Positions 52,184-59,329 of a stretch of 63,652 nt of DNA are shown piece after piece. A program made the position numbers and the translations under genes. The notes under the pieces were generated by a model. The model was given only the letters and a program-made list of their open reading frames with translations. It did no database searches and was not told where the DNA came from. Source of the DNA: a virus. Within the stretch, counting starts at the first letter, position 1, and every line of letters begins with the position of its first letter. The DNA is taken from positions 1 to 63,652 of the IMG/VR virus record IMGVR_UViG_3300030109_004674; one strand, 5' to 3'.

Positions 52184-52429
52184 TTATGACTTGTAAGTCT
52201 GATTTTTTTGATTGTAGTTATCTAATGAACCACCTTCATAATTGTTCGGATCTTCGTACAATTCCATTAGTCTACTAACCGCTTCACTTGCTCCTTCGTA
52301 AACTTCCTTTTTTTCTCCAATGTATTTTTCACCATCGTAAGAATCCATAGATGATTTTTCGTAACAATCGTACTTGATAATGAAGCCATTCTTAGCAGGC
52401 TCCATTTTGAGGTTTTTAAATTTAGCCAT
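52184..52429 (-). CDS. hypothetical protein, 81 aa
   Basis: Not recognised. Acidic, Tyr/Asp-rich (KFKNLKMEPAKNGFIIKYDCYEKSSMDSYDGEKYIGEKKEVYEG) with a beta-type start and a helical middle. It begins 5 bp after the stop of the 101-aa gene. No membrane segment. Confidence 0.58.
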   Translation of the reverse strand: MAKFKNLKMEPAKNGFIIKYDCYEKSSMDSYDGEKYIGEKKEVYEGASEAVSRLMELYEDPNNYEGGSLDNYNQKNQTYKS

Positions 52430-52434
52430 AATAT

Positions 52435-52740
52435 TTAATTAGATATCCAATTACTAATGTCATCAACTGCAACCTGTAATCCTGCAGCTGTTGCAGCCCA
52501 AGTTCCTTTTCCTACTACATCCTGTATGTCAAACTGTAATAATTCATCTTCACCTTTTTTGATAGTGATAAGAAAAGAAGTGCTTCTCTTAACTAAAGGG
52601 GAAGCGATATTCTTGTTTACAATGTTGTGATGAACTGAAAGACCATTCTTGTTTAATGTATTCCAGTTGGTGTTGTCGCTGCTCCATGCTATAGCTTTAG
52701 TCCATGTCGCATCTACCGTTGCTCCGTTATCTATGTACAT
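52435..52740 (-). CDS. hypothetical protein, 101 aa
   Basis: Not recognised. Beta-rich with Trp-containing strands (NGATVDATWTKAIAWSSDNTNWNTLNKNGLSVHHNIVNKN) and a hydrophobic C-terminal half, like a small beta-sandwich. Located between the HTH gene (5 bp upstream) and the 81-aa gene. Confidence 0.58.
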   Translation of the reverse strand: MYIDNGATVDATWTKAIAWSSDNTNWNTLNKNGLSVHHNIVNKNIASPLVKRSTSFLITIKKGEDELLQFDIQDVVGKGTWAATAAGLQVAVDDISNWISN

Positions 52741-52745
52741 AATAA

Positions 52746-52985
52746 TTAAGTTTTGCTTATAAGAATATTGTATTTCAAACCAAATTTCTCACAAGTCTTT
52801 TTTAATACAGTATGAGCGTGTGATGTCGCCCCCTTTTCACTTTTCTCTATAGTGTCTACCTTGATGTATATTGCCCTAGACAATTGCATAGGTGTCATTT
52901 TTAGGTGCTCTTCTCTAATCAGTTTAAGCAACTGAGGCATTTCGTTAATGTTTGCCTCAACCCAAAACTCTTTCTCGTTTGCCAT
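52746..52985 (-). CDS. small HTH protein, 79 aa
   Basis: The middle of the protein (LIREEHLKMTPMQLSRAIYIKVDTIEKSEKG, residues about 20-50) has lambda-repressor-like HTH spacing: a first helix, a turn, then a recognition helix with S-R and E-K. It lacks an effector domain, so it may be a Cro-like repressor or antirepressor. Its start overlaps the previous gene by 29 bp. Confidence 0.6.
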   Translation of the reverse strand: MANEKEFWVEANINEMPQLLKLIREEHLKMTPMQLSRAIYIKVDTIEKSEKGATSHAHTVLKKTCEKFGLKYNILISKT

Positions 52986-53211
52986 TTACTCCTGTTTGTA
53001 TATCTAACTCTTCTACGGTGTTGTCTACAATTAGTTTTCTCTTCTTCCTTCCGTCTTTTTCCGGTTCTCTTAAAAACACCGCAGTCAAATCTTTGTCACT
53101 ATCACGCATCTTCCATCTTCTGTAATGAGATATCTCTGTTGTATTCCATCTCTCTGGCTCCAGCACCTTTCCGTTCTCATCAGTTATTCTCAGTGTGACA
53201 AACTTGCTCAT
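52957..53211 (-). CDS. hypothetical basic protein, 84 aa
   Basis: Not recognised. Basic and strand-rich, with many Arg/Glu (KFVTLRITDENGKVLEPERWNTTEISHYRRWKMRDSDKDLTAVFLREPEKDGRKKRK). It could be a small nucleic-acid- or protein-binding domain. It is the first gene after the promoter element at 53228-53235. Confidence 0.58.
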   Translation of the reverse strand: MSKFVTLRITDENGKVLEPERWNTTEISHYRRWKMRDSDKDLTAVFLREPEKDGRKKRKLIVDNTVEELDIQTGVNGKRERVLG

Positions 53212-53227
53212 TTACTACGTCTTTAAA

Positions 53228-53235
53228 CAAATATA
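53228..53235 (-). promoter_or_regulatory. candidate promoter -7 element, leftward
   Basis: Minus strand TATATTTG, 16 bp before the 84-aa gene and about 40 bp after the terminator at 53274-53298. It starts the last leftward transcript. No well-spaced -33 TTG. Confidence 0.45.
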
Positions 53236-53273
53236 ATAAAAAAACCAAGAGATGGCTTTCTTAAATAAAGACA

Positions 53274-53298
53274 TAAAAAAAGAGGATTTCTCCTCTTT
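53274..53298 (-). terminator. intrinsic terminator after the SSB-like gene
   Basis: Perfect 8-bp stem AAAGAGGA/TCCTCTTT with a 4-nt loop, and on the minus strand a run of T directly after it. It starts 22 bp downstream of the 93-aa gene stop. Confidence 0.9.
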
Positions 53299-53320
53299 AA
53301 GTCTAGTGTCTACCTTTGTT

Positions 53321-53602
53321 TTAGAACGGGAGATCATCAGAATCAGTGGCAGAAGCAGGTTGTGCGGCTTGTACGTCTTCTTGCTTTTGTCTGCGTTGCT
53401 CTTCAGTCTCAAACTCACTCATCTTCCCTGCAACAAACTTTCCTGACTTACCATTCTTGCTCCACTCTTTCATCCATCCTGCTAACCTCATTTTGGTTCC
53501 GTCTCCCAAGATAATATGTCCTGTGTAGTCTGGTTGATTTCCTGTCTTTTCTCTGTTCTCAAACATTATGAACTGCATTGGTTCATCTTTCTCATGTGCC
53601 AT
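53321..53602 (-). CDS. short SSB-like protein with DDLPF tip, 93 aa
   Basis: Residues about 24-45 (QPDYTGHIILGDGTKMRLAGWM) look like strands of a small OB-type fold, followed by a Gln/Glu-rich linker and an acidic end of DSDDLPF. The last residues are the hallmark SSB C-terminal tip that recruits replication proteins. The protein is shorter than bacterial SSBs (about 150-180 aa), so the OB domain would be minimal; it may be a phage single-strand binding protein or a decoy for the host SSB partners. Followed by a strong terminator. Confidence 0.6.
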   Translation of the reverse strand: MAHEKDEPMQFIMFENREKTGNQPDYTGHIILGDGTKMRLAGWMKEWSKNGKSGKFVAGKMSEFETEEQRRQKQEDVQAAQPASATDSDDLPF

Positions 53603-53607
53603 AATTA

Positions 53608-54021
53608 CTAAATTAAATTGTTACTTATTTTAATTACTAAATCGTCTACCTTTTTATTGGTGTTAGGTAGAAAAACCAAATCTTTATTTCCTTCTTGATA
53701 GATCTTGTATTTAAGAAGTTTAAATTTATTGTTTGCATCAGGTGTTACTACACCTTTTGTATCGATGTAAAGCTTAATATCATTATACGGAACAACAAAA
53801 TCAACCTTCATGTAAATCTGCCTTACAGTTGTATTAGTGGCATCTTTAAAACCTGGAGAGAGAATAACCTTATATTGCATTTCAAAAGGGATGTTATGCG
53901 TTTTAAACATTTGATACATCCTTAATTCTCTTTTTGAATCGAATAAAACACCATCAAACAATACTTTCTTTGCATTGTATTTATTCTTTTTCTTTCCTCC
54001 TTTCCAGCTGTTGTAGCTCAT
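53608..54021 (-). CDS. DUF1064-family PD-(D/E)XK nuclease, 137 aa
   Basis: The N-terminal block NKYNAKKVLFDGVLFDSKRELRMYQMF is typical of DUF1064 (endonuclease of phages). The predicted catalytic core is the acid near RQIYMKVDFVVPYND and the D-x-K of LYIDTKGV (residues about 84-96). The family is thought to cut branched or recombination DNA and often accompanies Rad52/RecT-type proteins, as here. It overlaps the 133-aa gene by 41 bp. Confidence 0.78.
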   Translation of the reverse strand: MSYNSWKGGKKKNKYNAKKVLFDGVLFDSKRELRMYQMFKTHNIPFEMQYKVILSPGFKDATNTTVRQIYMKVDFVVPYNDIKLYIDTKGVVTPDANNKFKLLKYKIYQEGNKDLVFLPNTNKKVDDLVIKISNNLI

Positions 54022-54382
54022 CTTTACTCATGTACTCTGGTGCTTGAGATAAAGATAATGTTTTTACAAATTCTATCTTAATTATTTTTAATGTGTTTTG
54101 CTCTAATTTAGATTGATATTTATCCTTCCCATACCTTTCTTTGTATGCCCTGTTTAAGAACGCTTTATTCTGCATTATCTTAATTCGATCATGACCAACC
54201 ACAAGTACGTTTTTTAACACAGCAACAGTAGGTTTAAGGTTTTCTTTTGACTTTGGTCTCCCACGCCCAACGTGTTGCTCATGGACAGTCCACTTGCTTA
54301 GACGAATCATTCTATGAGGGTATTTTTTCTCTAAATCGTTTATGTAATCTTGTTGACTAAATACTGAATCTTGCATTACCAC
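53981..54382 (-). CDS. hypothetical basic protein, 133 aa
   Basis: Not recognised. Basic and mostly helical, with RMIRLSKWTVHEQHVGRGRPKSKENLKPTVAVLKNV as the central block, and a Lys/Glu-rich C-terminus. The GRGRPKSKE stretch resembles an AT-hook and could contact DNA. It overlaps both the nuclease gene and the 94-aa gene. Confidence 0.58.
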   Translation of the reverse strand: MVMQDSVFSQQDYINDLEKKYPHRMIRLSKWTVHEQHVGRGRPKSKENLKPTVAVLKNVLVVGHDRIKIMQNKAFLNRAYKERYGKDKYQSKLEQNTLKIIKIEFVKTLSLSQAPEYMSKDELQQLERRKEKE

Positions 54383-54660
54383 TTTACTTTGTCAGCCCAA
54401 TATGCAGCAGACATCTTACCTTTTCGTATGTTCTTTGCGTGTCTTGCCTTAAATGATTTTTTTCTAGCTTTTTCTTTTTCGCTCTTAGGGTTTTTCCCCG
54501 CACCGCTTACACCTTGCTGTCCAAACCTTATAACTTTAGTTTTATCTCCTTCTTTTGCAACTACGACGTGAGATTTTTTGGGATGACTAGGTGTTCTTTT
54601 TGGCTTATTATATCCACTTAAGTTTAGTTTTCTTAAAGCGGCTTTCCCTCTTTCAGACAT
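54376..54660 (-). CDS. conserved small basic phage protein, 94 aa
   Basis: Very basic, with the segment KVIRFGQQGVSGAGKNPKSEKEKARKKSFKARHAKNIRKGKMSAAYWADKVKW filling the C-terminal half. This RFG...SFKARHxxNIxKGKMSAAYWA pattern is widespread in aquatic phages. Its function is not established; it is likely DNA- or RNA-binding, as shown by its charge. It lies directly before the 133-aa gene with overlap. Confidence 0.75.
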   Translation of the reverse strand: MSERGKAALRKLNLSGYNKPKRTPSHPKKSHVVVAKEGDKTKVIRFGQQGVSGAGKNPKSEKEKARKKSFKARHAKNIRKGKMSAAYWADKVKW

Positions 54661-54698
54661 AATGTTCTTTTTGTTAGTGTGTAATAAATATACAGAAA

Positions 54699-55061
54699 TT
54701 AAAGATATAGCATCTTCATTCTAGATATCATTCTTTCCATTTCGATGTTATAAAAATCATCAAAACTCTCCATTGGCTTCCCTTTACTTTCCCAAGCAAT
54801 ATAAAGAATATTACGCATCCTTTGCCTTTTTGTTTTACCATTAACTAACTCTTCCGCATCTATCTTAGTTTCTTGTAATGCCTTTATCTGTTCCGAGTTT
54901 ATTTCGTTGTCAGACAAGTGAAACTTAATATAATTGTTAGCCATCTTATATAGTGTGGCAGCGTCTTCAGCAGACATTTCTCCAGTTTGTATTACGATCT
55001 TACAGGTATTGTCTTTTAACGTCCTGAAAGAGTCTACGATTCCATCTTTTACGATATTCAT
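54699..55061 (-). CDS. hypothetical protein, 120 aa
   Basis: Not recognised. Helical with acidic and basic stretches (DAATLYKMANNYIKFHLSDNEINSEQIKALQETKIDAEELVNGKTKRQRMRNILYIAW). No clear motif. Separated by 38 bp from the next gene downstream. A TATATTTA element lies at 54685-54692 on the minus strand, which could be a weak promoter for the 94-aa gene. Confidence 0.6.
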   Translation of the reverse strand: MNIVKDGIVDSFRTLKDNTCKIVIQTGEMSAEDAATLYKMANNYIKFHLSDNEINSEQIKALQETKIDAEELVNGKTKRQRMRNILYIAWESKGKPMESFDDFYNIEMERMISRMKMLYL

Positions 55062-55075
55062 ATCTTTCAGGTTGT

Positions 55076-55348
55076 TTATAATTCGTACTTGTGTTTCTCT
55101 ATTTTACGCTTTGCTAGAAGGTTCCTGACTTGAACAAAATTGTTTTGCTCTGTTGCCAACTCTATTTCTGAAACAAGATTTTTATAGTTGTTTAGTATTT
55201 GATTTAGCAGATACGCTTCATCTGTCTTGTCACGTAAGTGTTTGAATAATTCGTCTTTCTCTTTTCCCATTTCTATAAATTTTAACATTATTGTAAAAGC
55301 AACCTTCGGTAGTCGCTCAAGCTCGTTTACAAGGGCGTTAGTATTCAT
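55076..55348 (-). CDS. hypothetical helical protein, 90 aa
   Basis: Not recognised. All-helical and charged, with coiled-coil potential (NELERLPKVAFTIMLKFIEMGKEKDELFKHLRDKTDEAYLLNQILNNYKNLVSEIE). It overlaps the preceding 75-aa gene by 11 bp. Similar in character to the other small replication-arm helical proteins. Confidence 0.58.
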   Translation of the reverse strand: MNTNALVNELERLPKVAFTIMLKFIEMGKEKDELFKHLRDKTDEAYLLNQILNNYKNLVSEIELATEQNNFVQVRNLLAKRKIEKHKYEL

Positions 55349-55565
55349 TTATTAAATCTTTTAATCTTGATTTAATCTCATCTATTTCAGCACCTTCAAT
55401 TTCTTCTTCAAATTTTTTTAAAACAAACGAAATCCTAACACTAAATAAATCCAATAACTCTTTGGTGCATTGGTTTACTTCGGTATTAGTTAAAATTGTC
55501 TTAAATAATATTTCAACTATTTTTTCTTCCATCGTTACAGTATTTATTTTTAATATTGTACGCAA
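55338..55565 (-). CDS. hypothetical protein, 75 aa
   Basis: Not recognised. Helical and acidic (MEEKIVEILFKTILTNTEVNQCTKELLDLFSVRISFVLKKFEEEIEGAEIDEIKSRL). It starts 1 bp after the stop of the 62-aa gene and overlaps the 90-aa gene by 11 bp, a compact operon. Confidence 0.55.
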   Translation of the reverse strand: MRTILKINTVTMEEKIVEILFKTILTNTEVNQCTKELLDLFSVRISFVLKKFEEEIEGAEIDEIKSRLKDLINEY

Positions 55566-55757
55566 TTATTTAGGAAACCATTCAGTTATTTCTGTATCAA
55601 CATATTCTTGTCCACCAACTGCATTTATCATGTCATTAGTGTGAGCTACTGCTTCATTGTATCTAATAAACACTTGGTCATCAGAGGTTGCGTAAAAACT
55701 CGAAAATTGTTGTCCAAGTCCTGTTTCGAAAACCTCATTAGCTTTTTCTTGTGTCAT
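55566..55757 (-). CDS. hypothetical acidic protein, 63 aa
   Basis: Not recognised. Starts MTQEKANEVFETGLGQQFSSFYATS and is acidic with a helical N-terminus. The ATG at 55757 is preferred because it follows AAACTTATAAAAATG, a version of the shared leader. A longer frame from 55823 would overlap the 80-aa gene more deeply. Confidence 0.5.
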   Translation of the reverse strand: MTQEKANEVFETGLGQQFSSFYATSDDQVFIRYNEAVAHTNDMINAVGGQEYVDTEITEWFPK

Positions 55758-55776
55758 TTTTATAAGTTTAACTTTG

Positions 55777-56019
55777 TTATACAAAAGTGTCCCAACACCA
55801 GATAGGAGTTTTTTCACCAACATAAGAGCCGCTCACATTGTAAGTAAAATGCTCTAAAGCATCCTCTTCTGTCATCTCTATCTTTAGTATTTCAATACAT
55901 TTTGCTACAGAGTATATTAACCTCATTTCGTTTTCTTCGACACCAATTACAGCGTCATCAAACCCATCCGCTTTTAAGAATTCATCCTCATAATATTGCT
56001 CTATAATTTGCTCTAACAT
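55777..56019 (-). CDS. hypothetical acidic protein, 80 aa
   Basis: Not recognised. Acidic, helical at the N-terminus (LEQIIEQYYEDEFLKADGFDDAVIGVEENEMRLIYSVAKCIEIL), with a Trp/Cys-containing C-terminus (TPIWCWDTF). It overlaps the 94-aa gene by 7 bp. Confidence 0.58.
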   Translation of the reverse strand: MLEQIIEQYYEDEFLKADGFDDAVIGVEENEMRLIYSVAKCIEILKIEMTEEDALEHFTYNVSGSYVGEKTPIWCWDTFV

Positions 56020-56297
56020 TTCTCTTTTTCTTTTATGACTGCAACCAATTCCTCTAAAAGTTTAACCTGTGCCTCTTCATGGCTTTTGCAATATGGGTAT
56101 CTAGTTGTATCCTTTGGTCTATGGTAAACTCCATTAGCGTAAATCTTATAACCATACTCTTTCCCGGACTGTTCAATCCATGCAACATATCCCCATTTTT
56201 CTCTAAACCAATTAAATACTTCACAGTAAGTTACATTGTCATAATACCCTAATTGTCTTACAGCAGATAGTTCTTCAGAAGTTATTACGTCACTCAT
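56013..56297 (-). CDS. conserved phage hypothetical protein, 94 aa
   Basis: EVFNWFREKWGYVAWIEQSGKEYGYKIYANGV is a segment type common in small phage proteins of unknown function. The rest is helical and acidic. It lies just downstream of the terminator at 56311-56335, so it begins a new transcript that continues to 53321. Confidence 0.65.
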   Translation of the reverse strand: MSDVITSEELSAVRQLGYYDNVTYCEVFNWFREKWGYVAWIEQSGKEYGYKIYANGVYHRPKDTTRYPYCKSHEEAQVKLLEELVAVIKEKEKC

Positions 56298-56310
56298 TTT
56301 TATGTTGTTT

Positions 56311-56335
56311 AAAAAACCCCCTCAATTAATGAGGG
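56311..56335 (-). terminator. intrinsic terminator of the ammonium operon
   Basis: Minus strand GAGGG... reading: stem CCCTC (56319-56323) paired with GAGGG (56331-56335), followed by TTTTTT on the minus strand. It lies about 80 bp downstream of the barrel-gene stop. Confidence 0.8.
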
Positions 56336-56343
56336 AGTCTTAA

Positions 56344-56412
56344 TTAATCTAAATTGCTATCAATGATTGAATCTATGGCTAAATCATCAATGTAATCTTC
56401 TATAAAGCACAT
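56344..56412 (-). CDS. tiny acidic ORF, 22 aa
   Basis: MCFIEDYIDDLAIDSIIDSNLD: rich in Asp and Ile, starting 3 bp after the barrel-gene stop, before the terminator. It may be translated by reinitiation. Coding is uncertain because it is so short; it could equally be a leader-type remnant. Confidence 0.3.
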   Translation of the reverse strand: MCFIEDYIDDLAIDSIIDSNLD

Positions 56413-56414
56413 TT

Positions 56415-57407
56415 TTAATTAAAAGAATAAACCGCTGCTAGTACAATACTAGATAGGTTATCCTTTTGTTCAAATACTTGCTCACTGGCTTTGTCTAATC
56501 TATACTCTAACTTTAGATTTAGATTCTCTTTAGCGTAATCTAAAGTAGTAGTAAAGTTTATAACATTTGCATCTGGGCCAATTGCTCCAACTCCGTCTCC
56601 AGTTTCAGCAAAGTATTCACCTCTCAAACCTGCGGTTAATTTACCAAAAGAATATTGAGGGTATAAAGCTGCTCCGTAGAAGCCGTTTCCATCAGTATCA
56701 TTGTACGTTGAATTAACCCCTAGGTAAAACTTTTTCGACAAATTATAACCACCTGTCAAATCAATTTGAAATGTAGCTTCAGATGCGGGATCTTGCTTTC
56801 CAAACAAGAAGTTTAAATACGTACTCTTATATGCTAGTACAGCACCTAGCGTACTGAAATTAGACGGGTTGAAATCCGTTGCATCAGTTGCGTTTAAAAC
56901 AGCTAACATGGCAGTAAAGTCATCAGACAAAGCGATGTCTGCTTTTAAACCACTATGAGAAAAAGGGCCATAAGAAAACATGTAAGAAGTTGAGTAATTA
57001 AAGTTTCCCGAAGGGCTAATCACTTCATACCCAAGAAAGGTGTTAAAGTTACCCATTGTTAAGGTCATCCTATTACTAACATCCCAATAAACATAAAGCT
57101 GATTAATGATGTTAGAACTCCCGGTAGATAAGAAAACAGCATCTTCTCCTCTAGGCCCAAAAACTAGGTCTGCCACAACACCTGTGTTCTTTGTATCGTA
57201 AGAACTAATAAGGTTGAACATACCCAAACTGAAACCATTTAAGTTAGCAAACGATGTAGCTGGTGCTAAATCTGTTTTGGCTGTACTAAGGTTTCTTCTG
57301 TAGTAAACGTCTACACTTCCTTCTAAAGAAAGGTTTGACTTTAAACTATCCTGACCGTAAGATAGTATTGTAGTAGCTAATAATATTAATGTAAATAGTT
57401 TTTTCAT
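56415..57407 (-). CDS. outer-membrane beta-barrel porin (BBP2/OmpL-like), 330 aa
   Basis: A signal peptide (residues 1-18, KKLFTLILLATTILSYG then Q) is followed by alternating amphipathic strands for the whole length: LEGSVDVYYRRN, FSLGMFNLISSYD, GVVADLVFGPR, INQLYVYWDVSNRMTLTMGNFNTFLGYE and many more, ending in an aromatic-rich VYSFN. This is the layout of the 'putative beta-barrel porin-2' family in Bacteroidetes outer membranes. The ATG at 57407 is used because the upstream ATG at 57431 would put residues before a proper signal peptide. It is co-transcribed with amtB, and a weak hairpin (57423-57441) lies between. It may let ammonium or small solutes through the outer membrane, or alter the receptor surface. 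Confidence 0.75.
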   Translation of the reverse strand: MKKLFTLILLATTILSYGQDSLKSNLSLEGSVDVYYRRNLSTAKTDLAPATSFANLNGFSLGMFNLISSYDTKNTGVVADLVFGPRGEDAVFLSTGSSNIINQLYVYWDVSNRMTLTMGNFNTFLGYEVISPSGNFNYSTSYMFSYGPFSHSGLKADIALSDDFTAMLAVLNATDATDFNPSNFSTLGAVLAYKSTYLNFLFGKQDPASEATFQIDLTGGYNLSKKFYLGVNSTYNDTDGNGFYGAALYPQYSFGKLTAGLRGEYFAETGDGVGAIGPDANVINFTTTLDYAKENLNLKLEYRLDKASEQVFEQKDNLSSIVLAAVYSFN

Positions 57408-57422
57408 TTTGTGTAAAATTAA

Positions 57423-57441
57423 AGGGGGCATAACACCCCCT
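57423..57441 (-). terminator. intergenic hairpin between amtB and the barrel gene
   Basis: 6-bp stem AGGGGG/CCCCCT with a 7-nt loop; on the minus strand it is followed by TTTAATTTT. It may lower expression of the barrel gene rather than end the transcript. Confidence 0.45.
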
Positions 57442-57446
57442 GGTTA

Positions 57447-58694
57447 TTAATGTTCATTAAGACGAAAGTCAGAGTAAGCAGGCATGCCATGCTCAGAGCT
57501 GTCCAATCCTTCAAGCTCTTCTTTTTTACTAACTCTTAACCCCATAGTTTTCTTAATGGTGAATAGTATTATAAAAGAAGTAATCAGACAGAAAGCTCCA
57601 ATTACAGAAACCCCTATAAGTTGTGTAAGGAATTGACTACCACTAGCTAATTCTCCAAAGATACCCACTGCAAGAGTACCCCAGATTCCGCATCCAAGGT
57701 GTACTGCGATGGCTCCTACTGGATCATCTAATTTAAGCTTGTCTAACAAGGCAACCGCAAGGACTACTATGATACCTCCAATAAGCCCAACTACAACAGA
57801 TTCGTTTGGACTCATCTGATCGGCACCTGCAGTGATAGCGACTAATCCTCCCAAGATTCCATTAAGGAACATTGTTAAATCAAATGCTTTATCCTTAATT
57901 AAAGATGTAATAGCGGCACCAAAACCACCTGCAGCTGCTGCAAGACAAGTAGTAACTAAGGTTAGTGATGTTAACGCTGGGTCAGCACTTAATACGCTAC
58001 CACCGTTAAATCCAAACCAACCAAGCCATAATATTAATACTCCTGCCGTAGCAAAAGGAATATTATGACCTAAAATAGGGAAAGACTTTCCGTTTATTTT
58101 AAGATACTTTCCAATCCTTGGGCCTAACAGCCATACAGCCACTAATGCTGCCCATCCGCCAACAGAGTGAACTAATGTACTTCCTGCAAAGTCGTAGAAT
58201 CCTAGGCCATCTAGCCATCCTCCTCCCCACTTCCAGCTACCTACTATAGGGTATACAAGCCCTACATAGATTAGACTGAATAGCATGAAGCTTGTTAGCT
58301 TGATACGCTCTGCCACAGCCCCACTTACAATAGTTGCTGCTGTTGCGGCAAACATACCCTGGAACAAGAAATCTGTCCACCAAGTATAACCTCCTGAAGC
58401 GTACTCGGCAGTCATACCATTTTCTGGTGAAGCTATCCCAAAACCAGCGAATTTAATAATCCCCATGCTACCCTCTTCAAACCCAGGGTACATGAGATTA
58501 AATCCTCCTATGTAGTAGACTAAAAGTCCCATACAAATAATGAAGATATTTTTGAATAGGATGTTGATGGTATTTTTTTGTCTTGTCAGTCCTATCTCCA
58601 ACAAGCTAAATCCTAAGTGCATAAAGAACACCAAACCTGTACAGACCATCATCCACAGGTTATTTACTGTTAACATTTCCATTTCTTCTTTCAA
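57447..58694 (-). CDS. amtB: ammonium transporter (Amt/Mep/Rh), 415 aa
   Basis: A complete ammonium channel with about 11 transmembrane helices. Signature blocks are in order: FLFQGMFAATAATIVSGAVAERIK (F115 of the first gate), SWKWGGGWL (W156), DFAGSTLVHSVGG with D168 and H176, GWFGFNGGS (F229, second gate) and DPVGAIAVHLGCGIWGT with H332. The twin His pore residues (H168/H318 in the E. coli channel) and the binding Asp are all present, so it is likely active. It overlaps glnK by 4 bp (ATGA), so the two are translationally coupled. It would be a rare example in a bacterial virus. The sequence does not show whether it came from the host recently. Confidence 0.95.
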   Translation of the reverse strand: MKEEMEMLTVNNLWMMVCTGLVFFMHLGFSLLEIGLTRQKNTINILFKNIFIICMGLLVYYIGGFNLMYPGFEEGSMGIIKFAGFGIASPENGMTAEYASGGYTWWTDFLFQGMFAATAATIVSGAVAERIKLTSFMLFSLIYVGLVYPIVGSWKWGGGWLDGLGFYDFAGSTLVHSVGGWAALVAVWLLGPRIGKYLKINGKSFPILGHNIPFATAGVLILWLGWFGFNGGSVLSADPALTSLTLVTTCLAAAAGGFGAAITSLIKDKAFDLTMFLNGILGGLVAITAGADQMSPNESVVVGLIGGIIVVLAVALLDKLKLDDPVGAIAVHLGCGIWGTLAVGIFGELASGSQFLTQLIGVSVIGAFCLITSFIILFTIKKTMGLRVSKKEELEGLDSSEHGMPAYSDFRLNEH

Positions 58695-59029
58695 TTAAGT
58701 GTTTGATTTCCTCTTTCTTTTGTTCGGATTCGATATGCTTCTTGCACATCGCTGACAAAGATTTTGCCGTCTCCGACTTCGCCTGTGTAGGCAGAATCAA
58801 GAATAGCGTTAATTGTCCTTTCTAAAAACTCGTCACTAACGACGATTGAAAGATACCTCCTCTGAATTTCAGAAGTAGAATATGGAATACCTCGATACTT
58901 CCTATCGAGCTGCTCGTTACCAACTCCTGTACAATCCCAGTAACTAAAAAAAGTTACCTTAACTGCCAATAGAGCTGATTTCACCTCATCAAATTGAGCT
59001 TTTCTGATGATACAATCCACCTTTTTCAT
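58691..59029 (-). CDS. glnK: P-II nitrogen regulator (GlnK/GlnB), 112 aa
   Basis: Full-length P-II trimer subunit. The T-loop region (GVGNEQLDRKYRGIPYSTSE, residues 35-54) has Tyr50 at the position of the uridylylated Tyr51. The B-loop YTGEVGDGKIFV (81-92) with Lys89 and the C-loop RIRTKERG (100-107) bind ATP/ADP and 2-oxoglutarate. P-II proteins of this type plug AmtB when nitrogen is plentiful. The T-loop differs from the enterobacterial one, as usual in Bacteroidetes. Start at the ATG at 59029 in the usual MKK form. Confidence 0.95.
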   Translation of the reverse strand: MKKVDCIIRKAQFDEVKSALLAVKVTFFSYWDCTGVGNEQLDRKYRGIPYSTSEIQRRYLSIVVSDEFLERTINAILDSAYTGEVGDGKIFVSDVQEAYRIRTKERGNQTLN

Positions 59030-59078
59030 AAGCGATCTATTTATTGGTTAAAAATTAAAAATGCAAAGTTAAACTATA

Positions 59079-59312
59079 TTATAGGTTTACGTCTAGTTTG
59101 ACATACCCTTTTGGAAAGAATTTCATCTTATCTTCATCCCATTCGGTGTCATGGTATTCAAAACAAAATTTTGGCCCAAAACATTTAAAAGCCTTTTCTC
59201 TGCCCTCGGTACTGTCTTTTGCTTCAAATACTGCCACAGTATCTTTGTCTAATGTTTTTCCGTTTACGGAGTGAGCGTGATCTCCTCCAAATGTTACGTA
59301 TGTTTTTGCCAT
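59079..59312 (-). CDS. conserved hypothetical protein, 77 aa
   Basis: AKTYVTFGGDHAHSVNGKTLDKDTVAVFEAKDS...REKAFKCFGPKFCFEYHD. The GGDHAHSVNGK segment is distinctive, and similar short proteins occur in several aquatic phages; the function is unknown. It sits 49 bp before glnK in the same direction and is the first gene after the multibranched RNA (59330-59502). It may therefore be part of the nitrogen operon or just the upstream neighbour. Confidence 0.65.
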   Translation of the reverse strand: MAKTYVTFGGDHAHSVNGKTLDKDTVAVFEAKDSTEGREKAFKCFGPKFCFEYHDTEWDEDKMKFFPKGYVKLDVNL

Positions 59313-59329
59313 TTATTTACAGTTTTAAA

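Noticed and set aside
53215-53418. Minus-strand 67-aa ORF
   Set aside because: It overlaps the SSB-like gene in another frame and reads through the strong terminator at 53274-53298.
56415-59029. Host chromosome fragment joined to the phage
   Set aside because: The cassette is flanked on both sides by small phage genes in the same direction, and has a phage-style terminator and spacing; a chimera cannot be fully excluded without read data.
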